This document shows positions 26,494-35,789 of a stretch of DNA of 64,000 bases, in pieces. The stretch comes from an uncultured Tateyamaria sp. (GTDB taxonomy: Bacteria; Pseudomonadota; Alphaproteobacteria; Rhodobacterales; Rhodobacteraceae): positions 124,001-188,000 of the forward strand of contig NZ_CANKXW010000003.1 in NCBI RefSeq assembly GCF_947487805.1, written 5' to 3'. The notes beneath the pieces were generated by a model, which saw only the letters and a program-made list of their open reading frames with translations, was not told where the DNA came from and did no database searches. Both the position numbers and the translations under genes were made by a program. How positions within the stretch are numbered: the first letter of the stretch is position 1; every line of letters begins with the position of its first letter.

Positions 26494-26939
26494 TAGCCCG
26501 GCAACGTCCCCGTCAACACATAGCGCAGGATCTCCACCACCTGCGCAGGCTCGCGCGCCACGGCCAGTGCCGCGGCATCCACTTCCTTCAGCGCATGCGC
26601 ATGATCCGGACCGTGCAGGATGATCAGAGACTTGCCCAGCGCCGCGGCATAGCCCGCGTCAAAGGCCGCATTCCACTGCTTGTACTGATCACCAAACCGC
26701 ACCACGACCACATCCGCATCCGCAATGCCCTTGCGGGTGCGAATGGCGTTCACCATCGCACCCTTGTGGTCGTGCCAATACTTGTCCGCCTCGGCACCCA
26801 GAATAGCCACACCGCAATCGTCGCTCGCACCGTGATCCGTCACCGGTGCGGAAAAGGTCACATCCAGCCCCTGCGCCCCGTCGATGATCTGTTCGCGCCA
26901 GTCGGTGTGGATTTCGCCAGAGAGATAGACGTTGAGCAT
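26493..26939 (-). CDS. YtoQ family protein
   Basis: Cytoplasmic protein of 148 residues starting MLNVYLSGEIHTDWREQI, with HKGAMVNAIRTRKGI, DADVVVVRFGDQYKQWNAAFDAGYAAALGKSLIILH: a Rossmann-like fold resembling nucleoside 2-deoxyribosyltransferases (YtoQ family). The biochemical role is not established. ATG 26939 matches the family's first strand; upstream codons lack support. The stop is bounded by an intergenic palindrome. Confidence 0.85.
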   Translation of the reverse strand: MLNVYLSGEIHTDWREQIIDGAQGLDVTFSAPVTDHGASDDCGVAILGAEADKYWHDHKGAMVNAIRTRKGIADADVVVVRFGDQYKQWNAAFDAGYAAALGKSLIILHGPDHAHALKEVDAAALAVAREPAQVVEILRYVLTGTLPG

Positions 26940-27003
26940 GGGCCAGGACCTTTCCATTGTGTCAGGCCACTCAACCTGCACCCCGCTGACGCAATTGCAA
27001 GGC

Positions 27004-27645
27004 TCAGAGCCGCCGCGCCACCACAAAATGATTGGGCGGACGGATCGGATAGTTGCCGGTCTCCACGATATCGAACCCGGCCTGCGCGATGCGCGCCTCC
27101 AGTCCCGCGATCGTGTCATAACGCACAAAGGGCGCCTTGCCGACACGCTGCATCAACGGGATCATCCGCCGCATCAGGCCGAACTTGAACCCAAGCCGCG
27201 GCTCGCCGAGGCAGGGCGACTTGGAGATGAACAGCCCACCGGGGGGCAACAGCGCGTGGATGCGTGCAAGCGACACGTCGATATCATCGATCAGGTGCAA
27301 GAGGTTGAACGCCATCACCACGTCGAACGCGCCGGGCTCCAGCACCCCGTCGAACACATCCGCGTGCAGGAACCGCACGTTCTCTGCCCCTTCCCGCGCT
27401 TCTGCCTGCGCGATCATGCCAGCGGAAAAGTCCGTGGCCACGATCTCTCCCAGAAAGGGCGCAAGCTCCAGCGCGGTGCCGCCGGTGCCACAGCCCAGCT
27501 CCAGCGCCCGCGACGAAGGCGACAGGTAGGTGATCACCCGGTCCAGTGTCTGCTGATAGGCGGTCATGTCGCTGATCGGTTGCGCCCGGTATTTGCGGGC
27601 CATCCGGTCCCAGAACCCCGCATGGGTTGATGCTGTCTGTGTCAT
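27004..27645 (-). CDS. Class I SAM-dependent methyltransferase
   Basis: Methyltransferase of 213 residues. SAM motif I is ALELGCGTGGTALELA (about 48-63); acidic strand 2 is IVATDFSAGMIAQA; motif II/III are FDVVMAFNLLHLI and LLPPGGLFISKSP. Start: AAAGGAG abuts the ATG at 27651 and sits 6 bases from the ATG at 27645, so the latter (MTQTAST) is chosen. It is divergent from a LysR regulator, which may control it. The acceptor is unknown. Confidence 0.88.
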   Translation of the reverse strand: MTQTASTHAGFWDRMARKYRAQPISDMTAYQQTLDRVITYLSPSSRALELGCGTGGTALELAPFLGEIVATDFSAGMIAQAEAREGAENVRFLHADVFDGVLEPGAFDVVMAFNLLHLIDDIDVSLARIHALLPPGGLFISKSPCLGEPRLGFKFGLMRRMIPLMQRVGKAPFVRYDTIAGLEARIAQAGFDIVETGNYPIRPPNHFVVARRL

Positions 27646-27729
27646 CGTCATCTCCTTTGAAACTGCATATATCCCAGCACCAAACCGCAAGGAATTGACG
27701 TTTTTTGCAGCACACATATACACAAACGC

Positions 27730-28611
27730 ATGAACCGTGAATTTGACTGGAACCACCTGCGCGCTTTTCTGGCCACCGCCGATACTGGATCTCTGTCCGC
27801 AGCCGCCCGCAAGCTGGGCATCGCACAGCCCACCGTCGGCCGCCAGGTCAGCGCCCTCGAAGAGGCGCTGGCCGTGGACCTCTTTGAGCGGACAACGCGC
27901 AGCCTGCAACTGACCGATGTGGGCCGCGAACTGGTCAGCGAGGCACGCGCCATGGCCGATGCCGCCGCGCGCGTGTCACTGCTTGCCCATGGTCGCGCAC
28001 AGGCGCTCGACGGCACGATCCGCGTGACCGCCTCGGATATGATGAGCACATATGTCCTGCCCGACACGCTGATCCAGCTGCGCAGCATGGCGCCCAGCCT
28101 GCGGGTCGACGTGATTTCAGCCAATGATATCCGCGACATTCTCAAGCGCGAGGCGGATATCGCCATCCGCCACGTGCGCCCGACAGAACCCGACCTGATC
28201 GCCCGCAAGATCAGCGACGCATCCGCACATCTCTATGCCTCGAAATCCTATCTCGCGGCGCGGGGCATGCCCCGGTCCGTGGCCGATCTGGCCCAGCACG
28301 ATTTCATCAGCATGACCGATGACACGGCCTTTGTCGCCGCAATGGCCGAGCGGGGCCTGCCGGTCACCCATGCCAACCTCACGGCCGGTTCCACGAGCGT
28401 GGTGACGATCTGGGCCATGGTGCGGCGGGGGTTCGGGATGTTTCCAATGTCGGATGCAATTGCGCGCCAGTTCGACGATGTTGTGCCCGTGCTGGAGGGC
28501 GAGACCGACCTGAGCTTTCCCATCTGGCTGGTCACGCACCGCGAACTGCACACCAGCAAACGCATCAGGCTGGTGTTTGACCTGCTGGCCGAAGTCCTGA
28601 CCGAACGGTAA
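27730..28611 (+). CDS. LysR-family transcriptional regulator
   Basis: Regulator of 293 residues. The N-terminal HTH is FDWNHLRAFLATADTGSLSAAARKLGIAQPTVGRQVSALEEAL; the effector domain (about 90-290) begins GTIRVTASDMMSTYVLP. It lacks membrane or signal segments. It is divergent from a methyltransferase across an 84-base AT-richer gap; the usual LysR arrangement would have it control that gene. The ligand is unknown. Its stop nearly meets the convergent pheT stop, with a hairpin between. Confidence 0.92.
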   Translation: MNREFDWNHLRAFLATADTGSLSAAARKLGIAQPTVGRQVSALEEALAVDLFERTTRSLQLTDVGRELVSEARAMADAAARVSLLAHGRAQALDGTIRVTASDMMSTYVLPDTLIQLRSMAPSLRVDVISANDIRDILKREADIAIRHVRPTEPDLIARKISDASAHLYASKSYLAARGMPRSVADLAQHDFISMTDDTAFVAAMAERGLPVTHANLTAGSTSVVTIWAMVRRGFGMFPMSDAIARQFDDVVPVLEGETDLSFPIWLVTHRELHTSKRIRLVFDLLAEVLTER

Positions 28612-28612
28612 C

Positions 28613-28628
28613 GGGCGGCAGGCCGCCC
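28613..28628. terminator. Compact hairpin between LysR gene and pheT
   Basis: GGGCGGC (28613-28619), AG, GCCGCCC (28622-28628) fills the 18-base gap between convergent genes. No clear T-run on either side, so termination is only probable. Confidence 0.5.
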
Positions 28629-28629
28629 C

Positions 28630-31026
28630 TTATCCCCGCAGCGTGCCGCCGGTGGCCCTGGTCACCTTCTCGACGACCTTTTGGGACACGGCCTCGATCT
28701 CCGCATCCTTCAGCGTTGCCGCACGCGGTTGCAGGCGCACGGTGATGGCCAGCGATTTCTTGCCCTCGCCCAGCGCGCCGCCGATGAACTCGTCGAACAG
28801 GCGGACATCCTCGATCAGCGCCTTGTCGGCCCCTGCGGCGGCATTCACCAGCGTCAGCGCCTCGACCTCGGCATCCACCACAAAGGCAAAGTCACGCTCG
28901 ACCGCTTGCAGGTCGCTGATGTCCAGCGCCTGCCGGGTCGCGCCCGATTTGCGCGGCATCGGCAGTTCGGCAGGCCAGAGGGTAAAGGCCATCGCGGGCC
29001 CCTTGATATCCAGCGCCTCGAGCACGCGAGGGTGCAATTCGCCAAACACGCCCAGCACCTTCTTGGGGCCCAGACAGATCCGGCCATGACGGCCCGGATG
29101 CCACCATTCCGGCGCGCCGCGCAGGATCTGCACCTTGGCCGGTGCGCCCATCGCGGACAGCACCGCCTCGGCATCAGCCTTGGCGTCGAACACATCGACG
29201 GGCCGGGACGCACCATGCACGTCCTTGGGGCCCGTGCGCCCGACCAGCAGGCCGGAGACCTGCAAATGCTGCTCGCCCGGCTCTCCGCCGTCAAAGGCGG
29301 GGCCGACTTCGAACAGGGCCAGATCCATGAACCCGCGCGCCTGATTGCGCGCCGCAGCCTGCAACAGGCCTGGCAGCAGATCGGGGCGCATGTGGCTCAT
29401 ATCGCTGGAAATCGGGTTTTCCAGACGCGTAGTATCATCGCCCCCGCCAAAGAGCGCTGCCGCCGCCTGATCGATAAAGCTGTAGGTCACGCACTCGTTG
29501 TAACCCAGCGCCGCCGCCGTGCGCCGCGCGATCTGTTCGCGCCGCTGGATCGGGGTCATCACCGGCTTGGGCACGCCCGCACCCAAGCGCGGCAAGGGTC
29601 GGCCCTGCAACTTGGTCAGGGACGCGATGCGCGCCACCTCTTCGACCAGATCGGCCTCGCCCATCACGTCAGGTCGCCAGCTTGGGACCTGCGCCATGTC
29701 ACCTTCCAGGCGAAAGCCCAGCGCGGTCAGCGCCTGGCGCTGTTCGCTTTCGGGGATGTCCATGCCCACGAGGCTTTGCACCCGTGCGGCATCCAGCCTG
29801 TAGGCGCGGCTTGTGTCCGGCACAGCACCGGCGCTGATCATGTTCGACACGGTCCCGCCCGCCACATCGAGGATCAAGGCACAGGCATGATCCACACCCG
29901 ACGGGGTAAAGGCCGGGTCCACGCCCCGTTCAAACCGGTAACGCGCGTCCGAGTTGATCTTGAGCGCGCGCCCCGTATAGGCGATCTGGACCGGGTCCCA
30001 ATAGGCGCTTTCGACAAAGACGTTGACCGTATCCTCGGTGCAGCCCGTGGCGGCGCCACCCATGATGCCCGCGATGCTTTCCGGGCCGTTGTCATCTGAA
30101 ATGACCATCTGACCGGCTTGCATCATGTATGTCTTTTCATCCAGCGCCACGATCTCTTCGCCGCCCTTGGCGCGATGCACACGCAGATTGCCCGCCACCA
30201 TGTCGGCGTCAAAGACGTGCAGCGGGCGGTTCAGGTCGTAGGTGAAATAGTTGGTCACATCCACGAGGAACGAAATGGGCCGCAGCCCGATGGCGCGCAG
30301 ACGATCCTGCAACCACGCGGGGCTAGGCCCGTTCTGAACGCCGCGGATCACACGGCCAAAGAAGGCCGGGCAGCCGTCCAGCGTGTCGTCGTCAATGCTG
30401 ACCGCGATATCGGCGACAAAGCTGCCCTCGACATCCGGCACAGGGCACGGGCGCAATGTGCCCAGACCGCGCGCGGCCAGATCGCGGGCAACGCCCCGCA
30501 CACCCAGCGCATCGGGCCGGTTGGGCGTGATGGCGATCTCGATCACCGGATCGACCTTGGCCGGGTCATTGGCCGCAAGCCAGTCGACGAACCGTTCGCC
30601 AACCTCGCCCGAGGGCAGTTCGATGATGCCGTCATGTTCGTCCGACAGCTCCATCTCGCGTTCGGAGGCCATCATGCCAAAGCTCTCGATGCCGCGGATC
30701 TTGCCCACGCCGATGGTGGTGTCGATGCCGGGCACGTAGACGCCCGGTTTGGCGACCACGACGGTGATCCCTTCGCGCGCATTGGGCGCGCCGCATATGA
30801 TCTGCTTGGTGCCTTCGTCGGTGGCAACCTGACAGACACGCAGCCGGTCGGCATCGGGGTGCTTTTCCGCGCTCAGCACATGCCCGATGGTAAAGTCGGC
30901 CAGCTTTGCCCCACGGTCCTCGACCCCTTCGACTTCGAGGCCGAGATCGGTCAGAGCATAGGTGATCTCGTCCACCGTGGCGGTGGTGTCGAGGTGCTGC
31001 TTGAGCCAGCTGAGCGTGAATTTCAT
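28630..31026 (-). CDS. pheT: Phenylalanyl-tRNA synthetase beta subunit
   Basis: Beta chain of the alpha2-beta2 enzyme, 798 residues. It starts MKFTLSWLKQHLDT, with a tRNA-binding OB domain (about 40-150: DFTIGHVLSAEKHPDADRLRVCQV), the B3/4 editing domain, a B5 domain (YRLDAARVQSLVGMDIPES), the core (VEEVARIASLTKLQGRPLP) and a C-terminal FDX-ACB domain (about 705-798: ISDLQAVERDFAFVVD). The ATG at 31026 is the family start. Unlike the usual pheST order, two unrelated genes separate it from pheS. Confidence 0.97.
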   Translation of the reverse strand: MKFTLSWLKQHLDTTATVDEITYALTDLGLEVEGVEDRGAKLADFTIGHVLSAEKHPDADRLRVCQVATDEGTKQIICGAPNAREGITVVVAKPGVYVPGIDTTIGVGKIRGIESFGMMASEREMELSDEHDGIIELPSGEVGERFVDWLAANDPAKVDPVIEIAITPNRPDALGVRGVARDLAARGLGTLRPCPVPDVEGSFVADIAVSIDDDTLDGCPAFFGRVIRGVQNGPSPAWLQDRLRAIGLRPISFLVDVTNYFTYDLNRPLHVFDADMVAGNLRVHRAKGGEEIVALDEKTYMMQAGQMVISDDNGPESIAGIMGGAATGCTEDTVNVFVESAYWDPVQIAYTGRALKINSDARYRFERGVDPAFTPSGVDHACALILDVAGGTVSNMISAGAVPDTSRAYRLDAARVQSLVGMDIPESEQRQALTALGFRLEGDMAQVPSWRPDVMGEADLVEEVARIASLTKLQGRPLPRLGAGVPKPVMTPIQRREQIARRTAAALGYNECVTYSFIDQAAAALFGGGDDTTRLENPISSDMSHMRPDLLPGLLQAAARNQARGFMDLALFEVGPAFDGGEPGEQHLQVSGLLVGRTGPKDVHGASRPVDVFDAKADAEAVLSAMGAPAKVQILRGAPEWWHPGRHGRICLGPKKVLGVFGELHPRVLEALDIKGPAMAFTLWPAELPMPRKSGATRQALDISDLQAVERDFAFVVDAEVEALTLVNAAAGADKALIEDVRLFDEFIGGALGEGKKSLAITVRLQPRAATLKDAEIEAVSQKVVEKVTRATGGTLRG

Positions 31027-31100
31027 CGGGTGCGTCCCTTGCCTTGGCGTCTGCGCCTGCAATGGCAAAGATCGCGCCAAGGTGCAAGCCGCGGCGGGGC

Positions 31101-31922
31101 CTAGGGGTAGGTGGGCGTGCGTCCCAGCACCTCGTCCAGCTGCCGCCCGATCCAGCCGTGGGGGATGAAATGCCCGCCGGGATGGATGTCGAGCGTCACC
31201 CGCGTGCCGTCGGTGCAGTCGGCCCATTCCGTGCGCGTCAGCGTCAGGAAATCGACCACCGACCAGTCCCGCGTATCCGCCACCGTGTCGTCACAGCCCA
31301 ACCGGTCGCGCCACAGCCGGGCGGGGTAATCCGTCTCTCCCTGCGGGCCAAGGGGGAAATCCAGCACGTTGTCCTTGAGGCCATGCACGTGGCGCGCCTC
31401 TTCCGGGGCCTGCGGGCACTCTTCGGACAGGCTGATCGTGCCGGAAATGCCCAAGAGCGCGCGGATGTTCATGTCCGTGCCGCGATCGCAGGCCACACGC
31501 CACGCCATGATCGACCCATAGGAATAGCCCGATACGAGGATATTGTCGGGATCGACCGGATACCGCGCCATGACATCGGCCAGCACGTCGGCGGCAAACT
31601 GCACGTCCTCGGTTTCGGGATACCACATGTTCCAGGTCTTGCGGATGCCGTTCGGGGCGATCAGCAGCACGCCGCGCCGCCGAGTGGCGCCCGATATCCG
31701 CTGGTGCTGCACGGGCAGAGCGCCGGTGCGTTGCCAGCCGTGAAAGTGGATGAGGACGGGCATAGGGCTGGTGCCGTCCCAATCGTCCGGCTCCTTGACG
31801 TGATAGGACCGGTCGCCCAACACACAGGGCACATCCAAATGACAGGTATCACGCTGCCACGGCCCCATGGCGGCGGCAGGCAACGCCCAGCAAAGGGCGA
31901 TCAGGCAAATCAGATATCTCAT
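31101..31922 (-). CDS. Exported alpha/beta hydrolase, PHB-depolymerase/feruloyl-esterase-like (LpqC type)
   Basis: Secreted esterase-like protein of 273 residues. The signal peptide is MRYLICLIALCWALPAAA (1-18). Core motifs are PMPVLIHFHGW (oxyanion region, 54-63), the nucleophile elbow GYSYGS (132-137, S134) and a late GGHFIPHGW His. Several Cys suggest periplasmic disulfides. An ATG six codons upstream (31940) is possible. It lies between pheS and pheT with a small membrane protein upstream on the same strand. The substrate is unknown. Confidence 0.82.
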   Translation of the reverse strand: MRYLICLIALCWALPAAAMGPWQRDTCHLDVPCVLGDRSYHVKEPDDWDGTSPMPVLIHFHGWQRTGALPVQHQRISGATRRRGVLLIAPNGIRKTWNMWYPETEDVQFAADVLADVMARYPVDPDNILVSGYSYGSIMAWRVACDRGTDMNIRALLGISGTISLSEECPQAPEEARHVHGLKDNVLDFPLGPQGETDYPARLWRDRLGCDDTVADTRDWSVVDFLTLTRTEWADCTDGTRVTLDIHPGGHFIPHGWIGRQLDEVLGRTPTYP

Positions 31923-31953
31923 GCGGCGCACGCTACCCATCCCCGCCCCGGTG

Positions 31954-32166
31954 TCACGTCACATTGTCGTGGTCGTCGCTGTTGCGCCGCTGGATCGCCT
32001 CCAACCAGCGGTCGATCAACAGGATCGGGGCCAGCACGATTGTCCAGCCCGCGACGTTCAGAAGGGTAAAGGTGAGTTTGAGATGCGCAGGCATGTCCGA
32101 CCGCCACAGGAATATGTGGGCTATGCCGATCACGGCGATCATAGCGAGGACAAGCCAGAGGCGCAT
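31954..32166 (-). CDS. Small two-helix membrane protein
   Basis: Frame of 70 codons from ATG 32166: MRLWLVLAMIAVIGIAHIFLW, a short polar loop (RSDMPAHLK), then LTFTLLNVAGWTIVLAPILLI and a charged tail RWLEAIQRRNSDDHDN. Two membrane helices with both ends on one face are likely. It lies 31 bases upstream of the exported hydrolase on the same strand. Not recognised; it could be a membrane partner of its neighbour. Confidence 0.6.
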   Translation of the reverse strand: MRLWLVLAMIAVIGIAHIFLWRSDMPAHLKLTFTLLNVAGWTIVLAPILLIDRWLEAIQRRNSDDHDNVT

Positions 32167-32175
32167 GGGGATCAA

Positions 32176-32218
32176 CGTAGCACGCTGCGGGCGGTGCGCA
32201 ATGAATGCGCGCCCTACG
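32176..32218. repeat. Intergenic palindromic element with CGTAG/CTACG ends
   Basis: Between pheS and the small membrane gene: CGTAG (32176-32180) and CTACG (32214-32218) enclose GGGCGGTGCGCA-ATGAA-TGCGCGCCC, a stem with a short bulge. The GTGCGCAATGAATGCGC core resembles an element I recall from other Rhodobacteraceae intergenic regions. It may end pheS transcription or stabilise the message. Confidence 0.6.
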
Positions 32219-32237
32219 TACCTCTGCCAGACGCTGA

Positions 32238-33311
32238 CTACCGGCTCAACCCGCCATGCAGTGTCGGGACATCCAGCGCGGCAAAGCCGTAGTGGCGCAG
32301 CCAGCGCAGGTCGCTGTCAAAGAACGCGCGCAGATCCGGCACCCCGTATTTCAGCATTGCGATCCGGTCGATCCCCATGCCAAAGGCAAAGCCCTGCCAG
32401 ATCGTTGGGTCGATCCCGCCCGCTTGCAGCACCTTGGGGTGCACCATGCCGGAGCCCAGGATCTCGAGCCAATCGTCGCCCTCACCCACCTTGAGCGTGC
32501 CGTTGTCCCACGAACAGCGGATGTCCACCTCGGCCGATGGTTCCGTGAACGGAAAGTGCGAGGCGCGGAACCGCAGGTCGACCGTATCCACCTCGAAATA
32601 CGCCTTGAGGAACTCCTCCAGCACCCATTTCAGGTTCGCCATACTGATGTCCTTGTCGATGGCGAGGCCTTCGACCTGGTGGAACATCGGGGTATGCGTC
32701 TGATCATAATCCGCGCGGTAAACACCGCCGGGACAGATGATGCGCGTGGGCGCGCCGGTGGCCTCCATCGACCGGATCTGCACCGGCGACGTGTGCGTGC
32801 GCAACACATGCGGCGGGCGATTGTCGCCCTCGGCACGGTGCATATAGAACGTGTCCATCTCGGCCCGTGCCGGGTGGTGGCCGGGGATGTTCAACGCATC
32901 AAAATTATACCAGTCGGTGTCGATGCGCGGCCCCTCGGCCACGGAAAACCCCATTTCGGCAAAGATCGCCGTGACCTCTTCGCTGACCTGGCTGATCGGG
33001 TGGATCGTGCCCTGCCGCTGCGGCCGTGTGGGCAGCGTCACGTCCAGCCATTCGCTGCGCAGCCGCTCATCCAGCGCTGCATCAGCCAGCGCCGCCTTTT
33101 TGGCGCTGAGCGCGCTGTTGATCTCGTCCTTGAGCGCGTTGAGCGCCGGGCCCGCCACTTGGCGTTCCTCGGGCGTCATCTTGCCCAGTTCGCGCATCTT
33201 CAGCGCAACCTCGCCCTTTTTGCCAACAGCGGCGATGCGGATATCCTCCAACACGGCCTCATCAGCCGCATCAGCGATCTTTGACAGGTATTTGGATTTG
33301 AGATCGTCCAT
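32238..33311 (-). CDS. pheS: Phenylalanyl-tRNA synthetase alpha subunit
   Basis: Catalytic chain of 357 residues. The N-terminal coiled coil ([20 protein letters not shown] to about residue 90) binds tRNA. The class II catalytic domain has [28 protein letters not shown] (motif 2), [12 protein letters not shown] and [13 protein letters not shown] (motif 3). The start at 33311 is MDDLKS. Downstream of rplT on the same strand but separated from it by a plus-strand gene, so it must have its own promoter in the 169-base gap upstream. Confidence 0.97.
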   Translation of the reverse strand: MDDLKSKYLSKIADAADEAVLEDIRIAAVGKKGEVALKMRELGKMTPEERQVAGPALNALKDEINSALSAKKAALADAALDERLRSEWLDVTLPTRPQRQGTIHPISQVSEEVTAIFAEMGFSVAEGPRIDTDWYNFDALNIPGHHPARAEMDTFYMHRAEGDNRPPHVLRTHTSPVQIRSMEATGAPTRIICPGGVYRADYDQTHTPMFHQVEGLAIDKDISMANLKWVLEEFLKAYFEVDTVDLRFRASHFPFTEPSAEVDIRCSWDNGTLKVGEGDDWLEILGSGMVHPKVLQAGGIDPTIWQGFAFGMGIDRIAMLKYGVPDLRAFFDSDLRWLRHYGFAALDVPTLHGGLSR

Positions 33312-33480
33312 GGCGCCGCTGTTCCCACGTGGTTTCAAAGCGATCTAACGCCGCGCGCAGCGCAGTGCAACCGGGCTTGGGTCGCCCATGGCCGCGTCTG
33401 GCGCCACAGTTTCGCCGCCGCGCCGTCGAATGCGGGCCAAAGACGCATGTTTCAACCCATGCGCGTAAGGAGTGTCCACC

Positions 33481-34776
33481 ATGCAGTATCTCGCCCGCAA
33501 ATATGAAATCCTGTTTCCGCGCCTGCCCTATCTGGTGCGGCTGGCGTTGAACCTGATGCTGCTGCCCATTGTGCTGGTCTGGGCCATGCCCCGCGCGCTC
33601 TGGCGCTTGAACAAGGCGCAAGCGCCCCTTGGTGACACCGGCATGGCGGTGCCCGCGGTCGCGGACGGACAATTTGAGCTGGACGCGAAAACGCGCGACG
33701 AGATCTCCGATGAACCCGCAGCCCTGTTTCGCATGCGTGGTCTGGCGGGCACGGACAAATGGCCCGCATTCCTGACCCAGATGGCCAAGTGGGACGCGGT
33801 GAATGCCTCGGTCGGGGGGCAGCCGCTCACCTATGTCGGCACGCGTGCTGCGCGGTGGGCGCAGCTGACCTTCCTCGAGGAACACGACGACTGCTATGGC
33901 ATGGCGGCACCAGAGCTGCCGCTTGCCTCCATTGAAAAGCTCGAAATGGCCTTTGCCGAACATCACCGCGATCCCCGGTTGGCCGCGATGCTGGCGCGCG
34001 CGCACGAGGAAATGGCCTGGGCGCGGCGCGGTGGTGACTATGCCGACGCGGTGACGGCGGACGGATGGCACAGGTTCGAGATGCACCTGGAGCGCGCCAA
34101 TGAAGTATTGGCCGACTTTGACGTCCAGAAGGAGACCTCATTCCTGCTGGCCTCTGTCACCCACACGGTTGCATTGTCGTCGGAATGGGACGACGCGGCC
34201 TGCGACGCCGTGTTCCAACGCTGTCTCGCCCTGAACCCGCGGTGCTGGGTGACGATGCGCGAACGCGCGTTTCACCTGCTGCCACGATGGGGCGGCGATT
34301 ACGCGCGTTTGGAGATTGCGGCCCGGCAGGCCATGGCCGACACCTCCGAACTGGGGGCGGCGGCCTATGCCGCGTTTTACCTCGGGGTTCTGGACCGCGA
34401 CGAAGGCACGTTGTTTTACTGCGACCCCGACCTGTTTTCCGAAGGGCTGGCCGACATGGCCACGGCAGGACAGGATGACCAGGTGTTCGTCAATGGGCTG
34501 ATCGAGGCTGTGATCGGGATCGTCACACCCACGGCGCGCCTGTTCGGCGGTGGGGGCGATGTGGACATCAACGAACGCCGCGCTGCGTTTGGAAATGCGG
34601 CGGACGCGCTGTTGAAAGATCACTTTCACTGCCATGTCACGGATGTCTGGACCAGCGCGCCGCAAGAGGTCTGGAATATCGCGGCCACCGCCTATGCCGC
34701 GGAACTGGAGGCGGGATGCACGATCCGCCTGACCCATGCGGGCGGCGCGCAGATCACGCAACCTGCCCCGGAATGA
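33481..34776 (+). CDS. Membrane-anchored protein of unknown function
   Basis: A 431-residue protein. TAAGGAG lies 8 bases before ATG 33481; the GTG at 33472 overlaps that site and is rejected. One membrane helix (about 15-35, LVRLALNLMLLPIVLVWAM) is followed by a large soluble part. Its middle contains repeated helical pairs (FLLASVTHTVALSSEWDDAACDAVF, RARQAMADTSELGAAAYAAFYLGVLDRDEG) that look like TPR-type packing, which is an impression and not a domain call. Not recognised. Inserted on the opposite strand between rplT and pheS. Confidence 0.75.
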   Translation: MQYLARKYEILFPRLPYLVRLALNLMLLPIVLVWAMPRALWRLNKAQAPLGDTGMAVPAVADGQFELDAKTRDEISDEPAALFRMRGLAGTDKWPAFLTQMAKWDAVNASVGGQPLTYVGTRAARWAQLTFLEEHDDCYGMAAPELPLASIEKLEMAFAEHHRDPRLAAMLARAHEEMAWARRGGDYADAVTADGWHRFEMHLERANEVLADFDVQKETSFLLASVTHTVALSSEWDDAACDAVFQRCLALNPRCWVTMRERAFHLLPRWGGDYARLEIAARQAMADTSELGAAAYAAFYLGVLDRDEGTLFYCDPDLFSEGLADMATAGQDDQVFVNGLIEAVIGIVTPTARLFGGGGDVDINERRAAFGNAADALLKDHFHCHVTDVWTSAPQEVWNIAATAYAAELEAGCTIRLTHAGGAQITQPAPE

Positions 34777-34803
34777 AAAACCCCGGCACGAGGCCGGGGT
34801 TTT
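34777..34803. terminator. Bidirectional terminator between the unknown gene and rplT
   Basis: AAAACCCCGGC (34777-34787), loop ACGAG, GCCGGGGTTTT (34793-34803). Perfect 11-bp stem with A/T ends suiting both directions. Confidence 0.92.
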
Positions 34804-34827
34804 CAAAACTCAGAACTGAGGCGCCAA

Positions 34828-35193
34828 TCAGGCGGTCAGCTGTGCCTTGGCCTGGTCAACGATCGCGGCAAATGCCTCGGGCTCGTTCACGGCCAGATCG
34901 GCCAGAACCTTGCGGTCCACTTCGATGCCGGCCAGGTTCAGACCATTGATAAAGCGGCTGTATGTCAGCGCCTCGTCATGGGCACGCACGGCTGCGTTGA
35001 TCCGCTGGATCCACAGCGCACGGAAGTTGCGCTTGCGGTTATGACGGTCACGCGTGGCGTATTGGTTGGCCTTGTCGACCGCCTGGCGTGCGACCTTAAA
35101 GGTGCTCTTGCGGCGGCCATAATACCCTTTGGCGGCCTTGATGACCTTCTTGTGACGGGCGTGGGCGACTGTTCCACCTTTGGTACGGGACAT
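34828..35193 (-). CDS. rplT: 50S ribosomal protein L20
   Basis: RNA-binding assembly protein of 121 residues: [79 protein letters not shown]. Starts 15 bases after the rpmI stop, in the conserved rpmI-rplT order. In other bacteria L20 represses its own operon; no leader structure was traced here. Confidence 0.97.
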   Translation of the reverse strand: MSRTKGGTVAHARHKKVIKAAKGYYGRRKSTFKVARQAVDKANQYATRDRHNRKRNFRALWIQRINAAVRAHDEALTYSRFINGLNLAGIEVDRKVLADLAVNEPEAFAAIVDQAKAQLTA

Positions 35194-35208
35194 ATCAGAT
35201 ACCTCCTA

Positions 35209-35409
35209 TCAGCGGTCGTAGGGCATGAAGCCCTTGACGATTTTGGCGTCGGGAGCCGACAGGGTCGTGGTGCCACGGGCGTCACGAATGAATTTGCGGG
35301 TGCGTTTGATCATGCCGTGGCGCTTGCCGGCCTGACCTGCCAGGACCTTGCCGGTCGCGGTCACTTTAAAGCGCTTCTTGGCGCTCGATTTCGTCTTCAT
35401 CTTGGGCAT
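35209..35409 (-). CDS. rpmI: 50S ribosomal protein L35
   Basis: A 66-residue basic protein: [40 protein letters not shown], ending FMPYDR. The ATG at 35409 is preceded by GGAGACGGAA. Codons upstream to 35511 are not part of the family. First gene of rpmI-rplT. Confidence 0.96.
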   Translation of the reverse strand: MPKMKTKSSAKKRFKVTATGKVLAGQAGKRHGMIKRTRKFIRDARGTTTLSAPDAKIVKGFMPYDR

Positions 35410-35538
35410 TTCCGTCTCCATCGTTTGAGTTCGGTCGAATGCGCGACTCGGCATGCCACTTGGGCCGGACGCGCGGAACGAGCCCGGCGTATAGGAGGTC
35501 GCCCCGCCCATGGCAAGAGCAATTCCACCGCGACTGGA

Positions 35539-35760
35539 TCAGATGAAGCGTGCAATCACCCGGACAAACACGTCGGGGATTTCCTGCAACGTATACCCAC
35601 CCGGTTGCGACTGCACAGCAAGCAGGATCAACCCACCCGCAATAAGGACGGTAATGGCAGAGGCGCGCGGCGCGCGTCGGTCGGAAATCGCGGACAGGAC
35701 GGACGGGATCGAAAACCCGGCAATCAGGATGCCGAGCACCAAATACAAATCGGGGCTCAT
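35539..35760 (-). CDS. Small two-helix membrane protein conserved near rpmI in roseobacters
   Basis: A 73-residue protein MSPDLYLVLGILIAGFSIPSVLSAISDRRAPRASAITVLIAGGLILLA: two hydrophobic helices split by the basic SDRRAPRA loop, then a polar tail. I recall similar short proteins at this place in related genomes, but no function. Its start is 29 bases from the pyk stop, so it probably follows pyk on one message. Confidence 0.7.
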   Translation of the reverse strand: MSPDLYLVLGILIAGFSIPSVLSAISDRRAPRASAITVLIAGGLILLAVQSQPGGYTLQEIPDVFVRVIARFI

Positions 35761-35789
35761 AACTTAACCTTACTTAACGTGCGGTCAGG

